Shown here piece after piece: positions 52,030 to 61,357 of a DNA stretch of 64,000 bases. The stretch's first letter is position 1. Every line of letters starts with the position of its first letter. A program made the translations under genes and the position numbers. Source of the stretch: Ferrovibrio sp. (GTDB lineage: Bacteria > Pseudomonadota > Alphaproteobacteria > Ferrovibrionales > Ferrovibrionaceae); assembly GCF_025869515.1 (NCBI RefSeq), contig NZ_JAOZVR010000016.1:29762-93761 (forward strand), read 5' to 3'. Under the pieces are notes generated by a model, which was not told the origin of the DNA, ran no database searches, and saw only the letters and a program-made list of their open reading frames with translations.

Positions 52030-52517
52030 ATGATTTCATCTTTGCATAATAAGTTGATGCAGCCAGCCGAAGCTAGAAGGCCGCCGCCGGCCATAATTGG
52101 CACATATTTAACAGAGCTATCAAAAGGCAGGCTTCCCATTTCGATGCCGCTGAATGCCCCCATCGCAGTCTGCGCAGAGAATGCCAGCCCCATTCCTCCA
52201 AAAATTACAGCGACATCAGCGGTGTGTTGCAGAATCGCTTGCGTCCGTGTCGACAGTCGGTCCGTCAAAACAGTTACTGCGATATGCCCTCGCGTCATCC
52301 AGAGCAAAGCCGATCCTAGCCAAGTCGCCATAAGAAGAAGCAGGATCGAGACATCTTCAACCCAAGGAAGAGATGTAACGAAAGTATACCGCAGTAGCAT
52401 TTGCATCAACGCAAGCCATACGACAGACAGAACCAACATCCCGACAACGGTGCCGAATGATGTAACCAGCATCATGCGGACACGCCGCATCAATACAACT
52501 CGGGTGACAGAGCTCAT
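52026..52517 (-). CDS. dctQ: TRAP transporter small permease, DctQ family
   Basis: A 163-residue membrane protein with four helices. WLALMQMLLRYTFVTSLPWV (the family R-Y-x-F pattern) and EDVSILLLLMATWLGSALLW then HIAVTVLTDRL are diagnostic. ATGA overlaps join it to dctP upstream and dctM downstream, so the three form one operon. Confidence 0.93.
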   Translation of the reverse strand: MSSVTRVVLMRRVRMMLVTSFGTVVGMLVLSVVWLALMQMLLRYTFVTSLPWVEDVSILLLLMATWLGSALLWMTRGHIAVTVLTDRLSTRTQAILQHTADVAVIFGGMGLAFSAQTAMGAFSGIEMGSLPFDSSVKYVPIMAGGGLLASAGCINLLCKDEII

Positions 52518-53491
52518 TTGATTTTTGCAATCCGCTGACCGAGGCCGGCCGCGAATGCTTTTCCATCCTGCTCTTGCAGAAGTCTTTCCCCCGCATTCCG
52601 GAAGCCGGAAAGATCAACGGTGACAATCTCCATGCCTTTGCTTCTCGCTTTTTCCATTGCTTCCGTCATTTCCCGTGCCAAGCTCGCATTTTGGTCTGCT
52701 TCGGTTCGCAGACATGCCTCCCGTAACCACTGCTGCTGATTGCCCGACAGCTTCGAGAAAGTCTTGCCGTTCATCCAGAGCGCAATGCCAGACTGCATAT
52801 AGTCAATCGGCATATAATACTTCTGTACTTCCGTGTATCCGGCCGCGACAACGTCGATGATCCCATTGTCTTGGCCATCAACTAGACCGGTCTGTAGAGC
52901 GTTATACAGTTCAGCCGCCTTTACAGGCGTCGGGCTAGCCCCAAAGGCTTCGAAGGCGCGAATGAAGGCTGGCGTTTCGGGTACCCGTATTTTTAGCCCT
53001 CTCATATCAGAGACGGAGCGGACTGGGGTCGCGCGCGTCGTCAAAGCCCGCGGGGGACGATCCCCCAGATAGCCGAGATAGACTAATCCTTCCGCATTCT
53101 CGACGACTTGCGCCATTTCACGGAATAAGTCGCTCTTCAAATAGGAGCGCCAATGCGCCTGGTCTCGTATGGCGTATGGGATAGAGAGAACGGAAAAGTC
53201 CTTCGCGGATTTGAGGAATAGGACTGCAGAAAAATCGATCAGTTGAATATCGACGCTGCCCGCTCGCACCTGCCCCCAAAGCTCACCGATCGAGCCGAGT
53301 TGTCCAGCCGGATACACCTCAACATTCATTGTTCTGTTCGAGAGTTGTGCTAGGTGATGCTCGAAGCGTATAGCTGCCGCCTGAAATGAGCTGGTAGGCG
53401 GAGCGACATGCGCAATTCTCAGTGTCTGCGCGCACAAGTCCGTAGCGATCAGCGCCAACAAGGCCACTGACAATATCAGCATCTTCTTCAT
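52514..53491 (-). CDS. dctP: TRAP transporter substrate-binding protein, DctP family
   Basis: A 325-residue periplasmic binding protein with leader MKKMLILSVALLALIATDLC. The family block LKIRVPETPAFIRAFEAFGA, then PTPVKAAELYNALQTGLVDG and QDNGIIDV, includes the Arg (in KIRVPE) that usually binds the substrate carboxylate. It is the first gene of the operon; RBS GGGAGGAATC precedes the ATG. Ligand specificity cannot be read by eye. Confidence 0.95.
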   Translation of the reverse strand: MKKMLILSVALLALIATDLCAQTLRIAHVAPPTSSFQAAAIRFEHHLAQLSNRTMNVEVYPAGQLGSIGELWGQVRAGSVDIQLIDFSAVLFLKSAKDFSVLSIPYAIRDQAHWRSYLKSDLFREMAQVVENAEGLVYLGYLGDRPPRALTTRATPVRSVSDMRGLKIRVPETPAFIRAFEAFGASPTPVKAAELYNALQTGLVDGQDNGIIDVVAAGYTEVQKYYMPIDYMQSGIALWMNGKTFSKLSGNQQQWLREACLRTEADQNASLAREMTEAMEKARSKGMEIVTVDLSGFRNAGERLLQEQDGKAFAAGLGQRIAKIK

Positions 53492-53548
53492 GATTCCTCC
53501 CTTGATTCAGGTTGTTGTCCCGATAACATTTTTCTGCTTCGCATTTTT

Positions 53549-53564
53549 AATAACATTTGTTATT
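53549..53564. promoter_or_regulatory. MarR-type operator between dctP and the cupin gene
   Basis: AATAACATTTGTTATT is a perfect 7-base inverted repeat with a two-base centre, in AT-rich DNA between the divergent TRAP operon and cupin gene. A further half-site (ATAACAT) lies at 53523-53529. Size and shape fit a MarR dimer site and would allow one regulator (50228-50704) to control both directions. Confidence 0.65.
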
Positions 53565-53599
53565 GTTTTGACAAGCAGTTTTTTGCGAACGGAAACGAC

Positions 53600-54388
53600 A
53601 TGAACCTTCAAATTCTCATTCCTCGTATTCGCGATGGAGTCGCGATTGTTCAAAAAAGCGAACTACGATGGGTCGAATCCGCTCGTCCCGGTCAACGTCT
53701 AGCCGCCGTTTATGGTGACGAGGTGACAGGCCGATTTCTGGGGATGGTGGAATTTGATGCCATGGCTACGACAGGCCTTCATCAGCACCTAGATGTCGCG
53801 CACAGTTACTTTTTGGACGGTGGTCTAACGGACTACCAGGGCTCAGTCCAGACAGGGGACTACGGCCTCAATCTCGCCGGAGCCACGCATGAAGCGATTG
53901 CCTATCGCCGCACGCTAACGGCATCCCGCCTTGATGGATCTGTCCTATTCGATGATGATTCGACGCGGGCGCCAACCGTTCATACCGGCGCTATGCGTGG
54001 CAAAATTCAGGTCGCCAACTCCGATATCTTACCGGATCGCAATATCAATCTTGATTCCCTGCCTTGGGAAACTACCGGACAAAAGCTCGTCCGGCGGCGC
54101 CTGATTTTTGACTACTTTCTAACTCCTCACAACCGAAGAGCGGTATGCCTCCAGCTCCTCCCCGGAGCACAGATCCACCCATTTTTGTGCAAGGGCATGG
54201 TCGACATTTTTGTGATAGGTGGCGCCGTCTTAATTAATCAAAATCTCGTATCTGTTGGCGGATTCGCAGTACTGGCTCCAGAAGCCGTACTGCAGATAAG
54301 CACCTCATACGGTGCCCTGCTGATTGCTTGGGCTGACGGGCCTTCCCAATGGCTTGAAAGCGAAGAGCCAGACTTATTCGGTTTCTGA
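53600..54388 (+). CDS. Cupin-fold protein (ChrR-like double cupin)
   Basis: A 262-residue soluble protein. The first half has a cupin pattern, TGLHQHLDVAHSYFLDGGLT, then DYGLNLAGATHEAIA, with metal-binding His residues in the expected places. The second half (CLQLLPGAQIHPFLCKGMVD) looks like a second cupin. Two-cupin proteins of this type include dioxygenases and ChrR-like sensors. It is divergent from the TRAP operon, so it may act on the imported substrate. No RBS is obvious; ATG 53600 was used. Confidence 0.7.
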   Translation: MNLQILIPRIRDGVAIVQKSELRWVESARPGQRLAAVYGDEVTGRFLGMVEFDAMATTGLHQHLDVAHSYFLDGGLTDYQGSVQTGDYGLNLAGATHEAIAYRRTLTASRLDGSVLFDDDSTRAPTVHTGAMRGKIQVANSDILPDRNINLDSLPWETTGQKLVRRRLIFDYFLTPHNRRAVCLQLLPGAQIHPFLCKGMVDIFVIGGAVLINQNLVSVGGFAVLAPEAVLQISTSYGALLIAWADGPSQWLESEEPDLFGF

Positions 54389-54451
54389 CCTTGGGGCCGT
54401 TAAGATTAATCTAGGATCAGTACTCAATTGAGATTTTGTGATTCAAGCCGG

Positions 54452-54697
54452 TCAAGAGGCTTGGTTTATGACGATACTATTCTGGCTCAGTGCCTGCCAC
54501 CGACAGCCCTCGCGCAGCCGATGCACGATACCACTGATCGCCCGAAGGCCGTGAACCCGGCGCGGACTGGTATGAACCTGTGGCAATGGTGGCGTTATCG
54601 CCGCCCATTGCGGGCCACTCCAAGAGAGACAGCGAGTCGATAACCATTCGGGTGACCTCGAAGGTAGAGTTGTACGTGCGGGTAATATCCTTCGCAC
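54452..54697 (-). mobile_element. Remnant of an IS5-like transposase, N-terminal part
   Basis: A minus-strand frame contains WAAITPPLPQVH and LRAISGIVHRLREGCRWQAL, resembling the IS5-group N-terminus (W-x-x-I-x-PLLP ... GIxxxLRxGCxWRxLP). Frame changes interrupt it, and no DDE catalytic part or terminal repeats are seen. It lies in the 550-base gap between the cupin gene and the broken MCP gene, and nothing else is recognisable there. Confidence 0.5.
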
Positions 54698-54940
54698 AAA
54701 CCTTCACCATGTTTAAGCCGATGCTGGTATGGGAACAACTACCCATCTCGTCCAGAAGAGCCTAAGAATCCACAAAGTTAAACCGAATGCAAATCATAAC
54801 ATTTGCAAGTGCCGAGATCCGCCGGTTCAAAGCCACTGATGCCCAAAATCAATCATCGCCATACACGATTAAATGCTAACTCGTAAAAGTTGGCATCACC
54901 GTTCCGATGGTGATGAAAAGTGCGGGAGAAGAAATCTAGA

Positions 54941-57257
54941 ATGCGATCAATGACACTGCGGGCCTTTGCCTGGTTGATCTTCTGCGGTCTGACGCTGGTA
55001 CTGATCGTCGTTCTCGGAAACACCCTGGCCGAGAGCAGCCGTCGGCTCGCCTTTGCCGAGCGCAGCGTCGATTTCGATAAAGCCGTGAATGCCCTTCTGA
55101 TCGCAGTCGAACAACTGAGTGTGGAGCGCGGCCTGACGCAGATGGCACTCCTAGCAACGGCAGCAGCATCTGCCGATACCACAGCCGCCATCGCGCAGCC
55201 TCGCGGCCGCGCCAGCGCCAGAATGGCCGAGGCGATGGCAGCCGTCGCCACTCTATCCTTCGATAGTCGCGATGCGTTGCTGGCCGCCGTCCGGCAGTCG
55301 GCCGAGGAAATTCAGCCGTTGCGAAATCAGGCCGATGCCGCGCTCAAGCTGCCGCGCAGCGAACGCCCGGATGCCTTGCTCCAGCGCTGATATCCGGCGG
55401 CAACCACAGGTGTGCTGCGCATGCAAACTTTATGGCAGGGAATCTCTTCGGAAGCCTCCACGCAGGATGCGTTTATCGCCTTGATGACGGAAACAAAATA
55501 TCTGGCCGGCGCAATGCGGGAATACACCGGACATGAACGCGCGGCGCTCGGTGCGGCCGTAGCTGGAACCACCCCGTTCGATAGCAAGAAGCAGCAGGTA
55601 TCATTCGACCAGCAGACACGCGTCGATTTCGCCTGGAAGCGCATTCAGCAGCTGAACGGCGGCAACGACGCCCCGCCAGAACTGCGAACCGCAATCACCG
55701 CAGGCAAGACGGCTTTTTTCGATACTTACGCCAAGACACGTAATACTGTCGCCGCCAAGGCCGCTGCCGGCGAATTGACCGGGATGCAGCCGCGCGACTG
55801 GTCGGCCACATCGAATCCCGCCCTGCAGATTTTTGTTGATATCCATGGTGCAGCCATTCTCGCCAGCAATCGGTATGTCAACGAACTGATCGCCGCGGCG
55901 CACTGGCGGCAGGGCATTTCCATTGCCGTTCTCATCCTGACGGTCGCCATCGCGGCCGCCGGACTTGTCGTTCTATCGATCCGATATTTGCGTCCCTTGC
56001 ATCTGCTCACCGAGCGCACGGCCCGGCTCACCGCAGGTGATCTCAGCACCGAGGTGTCTGCCGGTAAGCGCGACGATGAAATCGGTCGCCTGGCCAAGGC
56101 CCTCACGGCCTTCCGCGCCAATGCGGAAGAGCGCGATCGGCTTGCCGCCGATATTGCCGCCGAACGAATGGCGGCTGAACGGCTCTACGCGGAACAGAGT
56201 GCCCGGGAAGCCGCTGCCGGCGCCAAGATTTCCGGCCTGGTCAGTAAGATCGCAGCCGGCGATCTGGATGGCCGCATCGATGAAAATGGCAAGGACGGTT
56301 TCTTTCTTGCCACCGGTCGCGAACTCAATCGTCTGGTGGTGATGCTGCAGGGCATGGCGCAAGAAATGACCGATGTCATGGGCTCCTTCGCCGATGGCGA
56401 CCTGTCACGGCGCGTACGCGGCGATTACCACGGGGTATTCAGGACATTAAAAGACAACGTCAACACCACCAGCGAAAAACTGGCTGACACCATGCAAAGC
56501 ATGGCACGTGCCACAAGTGCGGTAAACGATTCCTCGGCCGAAATCTCTTCGGGCAGCCAGGATCTGGCCAGCCGCACGGAATCGCCGGCGGCGAGCATCA
56601 AAGACACGGCCACCTCGATGCATGAGATCACCACGACGGTGAAGCAGAATGCCGACAACGCGCAGGCGGCCAATCAACTGGCCGTCGCCGCGCGCGACAC
56701 CGCCGAAAAGGGCGGTAGCGTGGTGAGCGACGCGGTCACTGCGGTGACGCAGATCAAGGAGAGCGCCCGCAAGATCAGTGATATCGTCGGCCCAATCGAC
56801 GAAATCGCTTTCCAGACGAATCTTCTCGCGCTCAATGCCAGTGTCGAAGCCGCGCGTGCTGGTTAGGCTGGCAAGGGCTTTTGCGGTGGTGGTGCAGGAA
56901 GTGCGCGCGCTGGCGCAGCGTTCGGCCAATACATCGAAGGACATCAAGGAGCTGATCACGGAATCCAATGCGCAGGTCAAGACCGGCGCCAGCCTGGTCG
57001 GCCGCACCGGTCAGTCGCTGACCGAGATCTTCACGGCGATCAAGAAGGTGTCGGATATCGTGGCCGAGATCGCCGCCGCCAGCCGCGAACAGGCCGCCGG
57101 TCTGGAACAGGTCAACGCCACGGTCGACAGCATGGACGAGATGACCCAGCGCAACGGTGCCCTGGTGGAGGAAACCTCGGCCTCGGCCTTGGCCCAGGCC
57201 CTGGCTGACCACGCGACTGAACTCGCCCGTCTGGTCGGTTTCTTCCGCTTAGATTGA
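54941..57257 (+). pseudogene. Broken methyl-accepting chemotaxis protein with HAMP domain
   Basis: Frames join end to end to give a membrane MCP: a first helix near residues 7-27, a sensor domain, a second helix ([20 protein letters not shown]), a HAMP domain ([20 protein letters not shown]) and the signalling hairpin [20 protein letters not shown]. Three lesions are seen: TGA at 55388-55390, TAG at 56864-56866 (where homologues have Glu), and one extra T in the run at 56879-56882 that shifts the frame. The remaining C-terminus (QEVRALAQRSANTSKDIKEL onwards) is otherwise intact. Recent inactivation seems likely. Confidence 0.88.
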
Positions 57258-57462
57258 TCGGCGGATGCGATTGGGTAGTGCTGGCGTGGCATTTGTTGCT
57301 GCCCAAGAGAAGCGTTGTGTTCAACGGAATTTCTGCTTGATTAGGGTAATAATTGCGTAAGATTTCTTTCATCGATGAAGCGCTGGAATGATTGTGGCTC
57401 GATCTGTTTCTGAGCTTTTATGGTGACATTTGTTGTGTCGCCAAACTATAGAGGAGAATGAT

Positions 57463-57939
57463 TTGCAGGGGCCCAGCATCATTGCTGCAGTAGAGAAATC
57501 TATCGCATTGGGATTTGACGGCCTCATTCGTATATCGCTGAGTGACGAAATGATATTCAGCCCGAACCAGGCTGAACTTTGGAGCGCTATGATTGAAGAA
57601 TTGCTTTTGGTTTTATTTAACCTTTCTTCCGCGCGAATAACGATGGAGATCGGATATCCTGTGGCTTCTGAGGATTTACATGAAGCACTAGTATCTCATT
57701 TTGATAATGCACTATTGCCTTTTGGAGATAACGGCATTGAGTTAGCAAATTTGGCAAAGCATACGCCGCTCCCAAGACTCGTTCTCTTCGGGACAATATT
57801 GAGTGAGATTTGTAAAACGGCATCATGGTTGGCTGAAAGAGAAATTTCAGTTGATGCCAATCTCAAAGTGCACGCTGTTTTGCAGAATGCCAATTTCCTG
57901 GGCCAAACCGTTGTTAGGATGTCAGAAACTTTTCTATAG
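57463..57939 (+). CDS. Hypothetical protein
   Basis: A 158-residue AT-rich gene. TTG 57463 was chosen because GAGGAG at 57451-57456 stands in the right place; upstream TTG codons (57430, 57433) have none. The sequence is helical with a hydrophobic patch, ELWSAMIEELLLVLFNLSSA, and ends in a smooth helix, LQNANFLGQTVVRMSETF. The layout recalls histidine-phosphotransferase or HWE-kinase regions but too weakly to claim. It lies after the broken MCP gene. Confidence 0.5.
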   Translation: MQGPSIIAAVEKSIALGFDGLIRISLSDEMIFSPNQAELWSAMIEELLLVLFNLSSARITMEIGYPVASEDLHEALVSHFDNALLPFGDNGIELANLAKHTPLPRLVLFGTILSEICKTASWLAEREISVDANLKVHAVLQNANFLGQTVVRMSETFL

Positions 57940-58124
57940 AATTATTTCCACACCAAAACTGATCGAAGAATAATCTCTCTTCATTGAAGTGGCCTGAATA
58001 GGGTGCATGAATATGACGGTCAACGGATACAAACGCCGCTGATGCCAGCTAAGATCTGTTGCAGCTCAGCGAATTCATCACATGTCCACAAGTGATAAGA
58101 GCTGACTAATGCACTTGTAGGGTG

Positions 58125-58870
58125 TGAACGAACAGGTTTTGGTCAATGAAACTACCCTGCCGACCCTGGCGCGTGGATCGGGCAAGATGAAGATGGCCTG
58201 GTAAGACGTACCTGAACGATGATCCTCCCCGTGGCAGTAGCAATCCGCCGATAGTGGCATACCATTTTGGGGAGAGCCGCGGCGGCTCCTGAGTTTGCCG
58301 TCATCTGGCCGACATCGGCGGGCTGCTGCAGGTCGAGGCTATGCTGACTACTTTACTCTTATCGCGCCTGACAAGGCGGGCGGTTCGCTGACGCTTGCGA
58401 CATGCTGGAGCCATCTGTGCCGATACTTTTATATGTTGCACGATGCCGGCATCTCAACCATCGCCAAGACGGTCATCCGCATGGCTAGGCTCTAGACGAT
58501 CGAGGCGGAGATCCGTGACTGCAGCCGGCCGAGCGTCAGTGGATCTGCGAAGGATAGCACGAAGCTGGCTGAGACGACCCGGTATGGCCCTTACCCGGGT
58601 CGAGGTCTTCAACCGCTACCTCGATGGCGGTCGAATTGAGCTCGACAACAACACGGTCGAACGCGCGATCCTGCCGCTGACCATCATGCACAAAAACCCA
58701 CTTTTTGCAGGATCCGACGGCGGGGGCCTCACCTGGACGACCATCGCAACACTGCTCGCCACCCGTCGCCTCAATGACATCAATCCGCATGCCTGGCTGC
58801 CCCAGACGCTGGAACGCATCGCCCAGAGCTAACTACAGCACCTACTGGACGAACTGCTGCCCTAGAATTA
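58125..58870 (+). mobile_element. Decayed IS66 transposase (TnpC) remnant
   Basis: Across several frames, IS66 TnpC pieces appear in the right order: VNETTLPTLARGSGKMKMAW (58141 on), HLADIGGLLQVEAM, PDKAGGSLTLATCWSHLCRY followed by FYML, RYLDGGRIELDNNTVERAIL, NPLFAGSDGGGLTWTTIATL and NDINPHAWLPQTLERI. Stops and frameshifts break it throughout, and the closing LLDELLPW has TAG for Trp at 58862-58864. TnpA, TnpB and terminal repeats were not seen. It is a dead copy. Confidence 0.85.
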
Positions 58871-59069
58871 CCAGGCAAATTGACGTCGCCACCGCCAAAA
58901 ACCTCCGCACCACCTGATCACCTGCCCTCGATCCGCACGTCAACTGCCTCGGCTGGACGCTTATCGGGGATCGACTGCGCCGGTCACTGAGACGGCACCC
59001 CTAGAATCTAGCGGTTAGTAGAATAGACCTCAAACTAGATACGGGGTATTTTTACTTTTAGAGAGTAAA

Positions 59070-59495
59070 ATGCAGCGTATTGAGTCGTCCGACCGGCAAC
59101 ACAGGTTCGCGGACAGCGAGATCATTGTCAGGAAGACTGACCTCAAAGGGTGGGTTGCCTACGTCAATGACATTTTCTGCCGGACCCGCCTCTACGAGGA
59201 AGGGAATGTGCAGAGCCAACCGCATAGCAGTGAGTGGTATTCCGATTTGTCGCGTACAGTGTTCCATTTGCTCCGGCAGCGCATTCAGGGTAGTGCACAG
59301 GGTGGCGCAGAAACCTTCGCTCATGTGAAGAACATGGCGAGGAACGGCTTTAATTATTGGGTGCCGCCCCATGTCACGCCGAGCCATGGCCTGCAGGGCA
59401 GAGTCGTAAGTTTCCATTCCAAACAGGCGCAGCAGTCGGCCAGCGTCGTCGGCTTTTCCCATCTCCCCAGTTCCCAAGCGTTATGCTCGGTTTAA
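59070..59495 (+). CDS. Aer-like PAS protein, diverged
   Basis: A 141-residue frame matching the N-terminal PAS domain of Aer-type redox receptors: FADSEIIVRKTDLKGWVAYV, QPHSSEWYSDLSRTVFHLLR and VKNMARNGFNYWVPPHVTPS. Many conserved positions are altered (RIQGSAQGGAETFAHVKN has an added piece compared with the family), and the receptor part is absent. It could be a stand-alone PAS protein or a gene early in decay. It overlaps the PAS_5 gene start by 13 bases. Confidence 0.6.
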   Translation: MQRIESSDRQHRFADSEIIVRKTDLKGWVAYVNDIFCRTRLYEEGNVQSQPHSSEWYSDLSRTVFHLLRQRIQGSAQGGAETFAHVKNMARNGFNYWVPPHVTPSHGLQGRVVSFHSKQAQQSASVVGFSHLPSSQALCSV

Positions 59496-59971
59496 CCGCC
59501 CCCACCCGTTTTTCATTCTGTGCCCGATGCTCCGATCAGCGCCGCCAGCACTGCGGCAGCAACCTACTACGGCTCTATGATTATTGGGATGGCAAGCGTG
59601 GTACGCGAGCGTTTCCGGCGCGGCGAGATATCGATCCGATTGAATTAGGCGGTCTTTTACCGCATGTCTTTCTGATCGACGTGCTGCTGTCGGCGCCTTA
59701 TTTTCGCTATCGCTTGGCTGGCACTGGCGTCGATAAAATCCACGGCCAATCCCTGACCGGGAAAACGCCGAGCGATATCCGCACCCCCGAAATCGCCGCA
59801 GGAGTTGAGGCTCAGTATAGCCAGGTGGTGGCCGATCGCCGACCGCGCTGCGATCATGTGATGTTGCTGGCCGCCGACCAATCCTTCTGGCATTACGAAC
59901 GCCTAATTCTGCCGCTCTCCGATGATGGTGCGACCATCAATATGCTTTTCTGTGGCATCTATGAGACCTGA
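59483..59971 (+). CDS. PAS_5-family protein with N-terminal CxxC-x7-C, second copy
   Basis: A 162-residue paralogue of the protein at 45037-45531. Shared: the N-terminal CARCSDQRRQHC Cys triad, LLRLYDYWDGKRGTRAFPAR, DIDPIELGGLLPHVFLIDVL, and the C-terminal RRPRCDHVMLLAADQSFWHY followed by ERLILPLSDDG. ATG 59483 was chosen because it keeps the Cys motif about 20 residues from the start, as in the other copy. As there, it follows a chemotaxis-type PAS gene. Function unknown. Confidence 0.8.
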   Translation: MLGLTAPTRFSFCARCSDQRRQHCGSNLLRLYDYWDGKRGTRAFPARRDIDPIELGGLLPHVFLIDVLLSAPYFRYRLAGTGVDKIHGQSLTGKTPSDIRTPEIAAGVEAQYSQVVADRRPRCDHVMLLAADQSFWHYERLILPLSDDGATINMLFCGIYET

Positions 59972-60501
59972 CGCCGGGTACCGGCCGTGAGGCGTAAGTG
60001 AATATCATGGTCTCGTATATGTCGATTATGTATTTATCTAGCATATTCGCAGCCCCTTTAGACGGACTACAGCAATGCAGCACTTGGGTTATCTGATCGG
60101 CGGGGTATGCGCTGCACCTCAACTGAGATGATCGAAGTTACTTGTGATGGGCCAGGAGTTCTACCAGCCAGGAGCTAAGCTGAAAATCTACTGATGAGGG
60201 TTCTGCTGATTGCCAATCTAGATATTCGCACGGATCAAATTTGGCCTACCTATAGACCGTGATCTGCGGTCTTCAAGAGATACTAATTTAAACTTGGCTC
60301 ACCCATTGTGATGGCAGCTTCTGCATTAAGCATCATGGAGGCCTCAATCTGGGATCGGCTTTATCTCCTGACCTAGGGGCAGTTCAAATCGTAGTTGCCA
60401 AGTACCTCAAGGGCCGCTTTACGATCAGGCAGAAATTGCCGTGGGGATCACCGCCAAAGAGAATGAGTGCATTGGTTGGCGGGATAGAAGCTCACACTGC
60501 C
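59972..60501. other. Intergenic region without recognised gene
   Basis: About 530 bases with short broken frames on both strands. No protein family, RNA or repeat was recognised. It has the look of decayed DNA beside the IS66 remnant and the truncated PAS_5 copy. Confidence 0.45.
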
Positions 60502-60783
60502 TTAGTCGGGGACGACGACAATGCCTTCCATGTCCGGTGAAATCCCACCTGGAATATTGGCGATGGTGCAAAAGACCTCATCCTCATCGAGCCATGGACT
60601 GGTAGGAAGCGGACGTCCCATTGTACGAGCGACGGCAATACAGAATTCGTTGCTCGCAATTCGACGAGCCGACGGCTCATCACGTGCGAATACAGTGCAG
60701 CGTGACTTGTGAGTGCTCGTACTCCAGTTCGGACTGGTCAGGTCCACAGGGCGTAGCGTGAAGGCTTCAAGCGAGGTTGTCAT
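60502..60783 (-). CDS. Small hypothetical protein
   Basis: A 93-residue frame with GGAG ten bases before ATG 60783. It reads as a compact protein: TLRPVDLTSPNWSTSTHKSR, ARDEPSARRIASNEFCIAVA, PWLDEDEVFCTIANIPGGIS. The layout resembles small conserved proteins I have seen in Methylobacterium-like genomes, but I cannot name a family. Composition is good for a real gene even though the flanks are decayed. Confidence 0.55.
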   Translation of the reverse strand: MTTSLEAFTLRPVDLTSPNWSTSTHKSRCTVFARDEPSARRIASNEFCIAVARTMGRPLPTSPWLDEDEVFCTIANIPGGISPDMEGIVVVPD

Positions 60784-60859
60784 GGGAATCGGGCTCCAGC
60801 TTAATTTTACCCAACTCTGGCTTGGCCGTCGATGTCAGTTTGGGGTGCCGTCTTCAAGG

Positions 60860-61195
60860 TCACTTACGACTCGCAGGCTCCGCAAGACTCGGGGAAAACG
60901 CTCCAAGGCCTTCTTTTAGAAGTTGTTTCGGCAAAACAACAGGGGGCGGCCTGCGGTCGGTCAGGGCGCTGTGATACTGACTTTCCATCACCGCAGCCAC
61001 CTCGGCAATCTTGATATCGCGCGGCGACTTGCCGATCAGATTCTGGCCCATGAATCTCGCCGACACCTGTGCCAGACAAGGCGATACCGGAAATATGGGC
61101 GCCTAATTCAACACATCACTGAGAAAGATATTTGGCAGAAAGTCGCGGATCTCGGCTGGATCAAGATCGGCGCGGGCTGGAAACGACTTTAGCCC
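60860..61195 (-). pseudogene. Truncated third copy of the PAS_5 gene
   Basis: On the minus strand, SFPARADLDPAEIRDFLPNI and FLSDVL, then (after a stop and frame change) GQNLIGKSPRDIKIAEVAAV followed by MESQY and TDRRPPP, match the two intact PAS_5 proteins in this window (compare LTGKSPQDIKTAEVSELIES at 45037-45531). The N-terminal Cys motif and the C-terminal end are lost. It shows that the gene family has been copied and lost repeatedly here. Confidence 0.75.
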
Positions 61196-61357
61196 GCACT
61201 TTTCTACCTAGCAATTATGTCCGTGCGTAAACTAACCAATGCATCGCTACTCAACCATCGGTAGATTCTTTCCGATCGGACTATTCATCATTGTCGACAA
61301 AAGTGTTACCATTATTATTCGACCTAGTTAGATATTGAATTAATATGCAGCGGCGTC

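Noticed and set aside
59058..59477. A 139-codon minus-strand frame
   Set aside because: The plus strand encodes a recognisable Aer-like PAS domain over the same bases.
28933..61300. A second attachment site (repeat of the tRNA-Ser 3' end)
   Set aside because: I looked for GGTTCGAATCCCACC-like stretches downstream and saw none; this needs a computed search.
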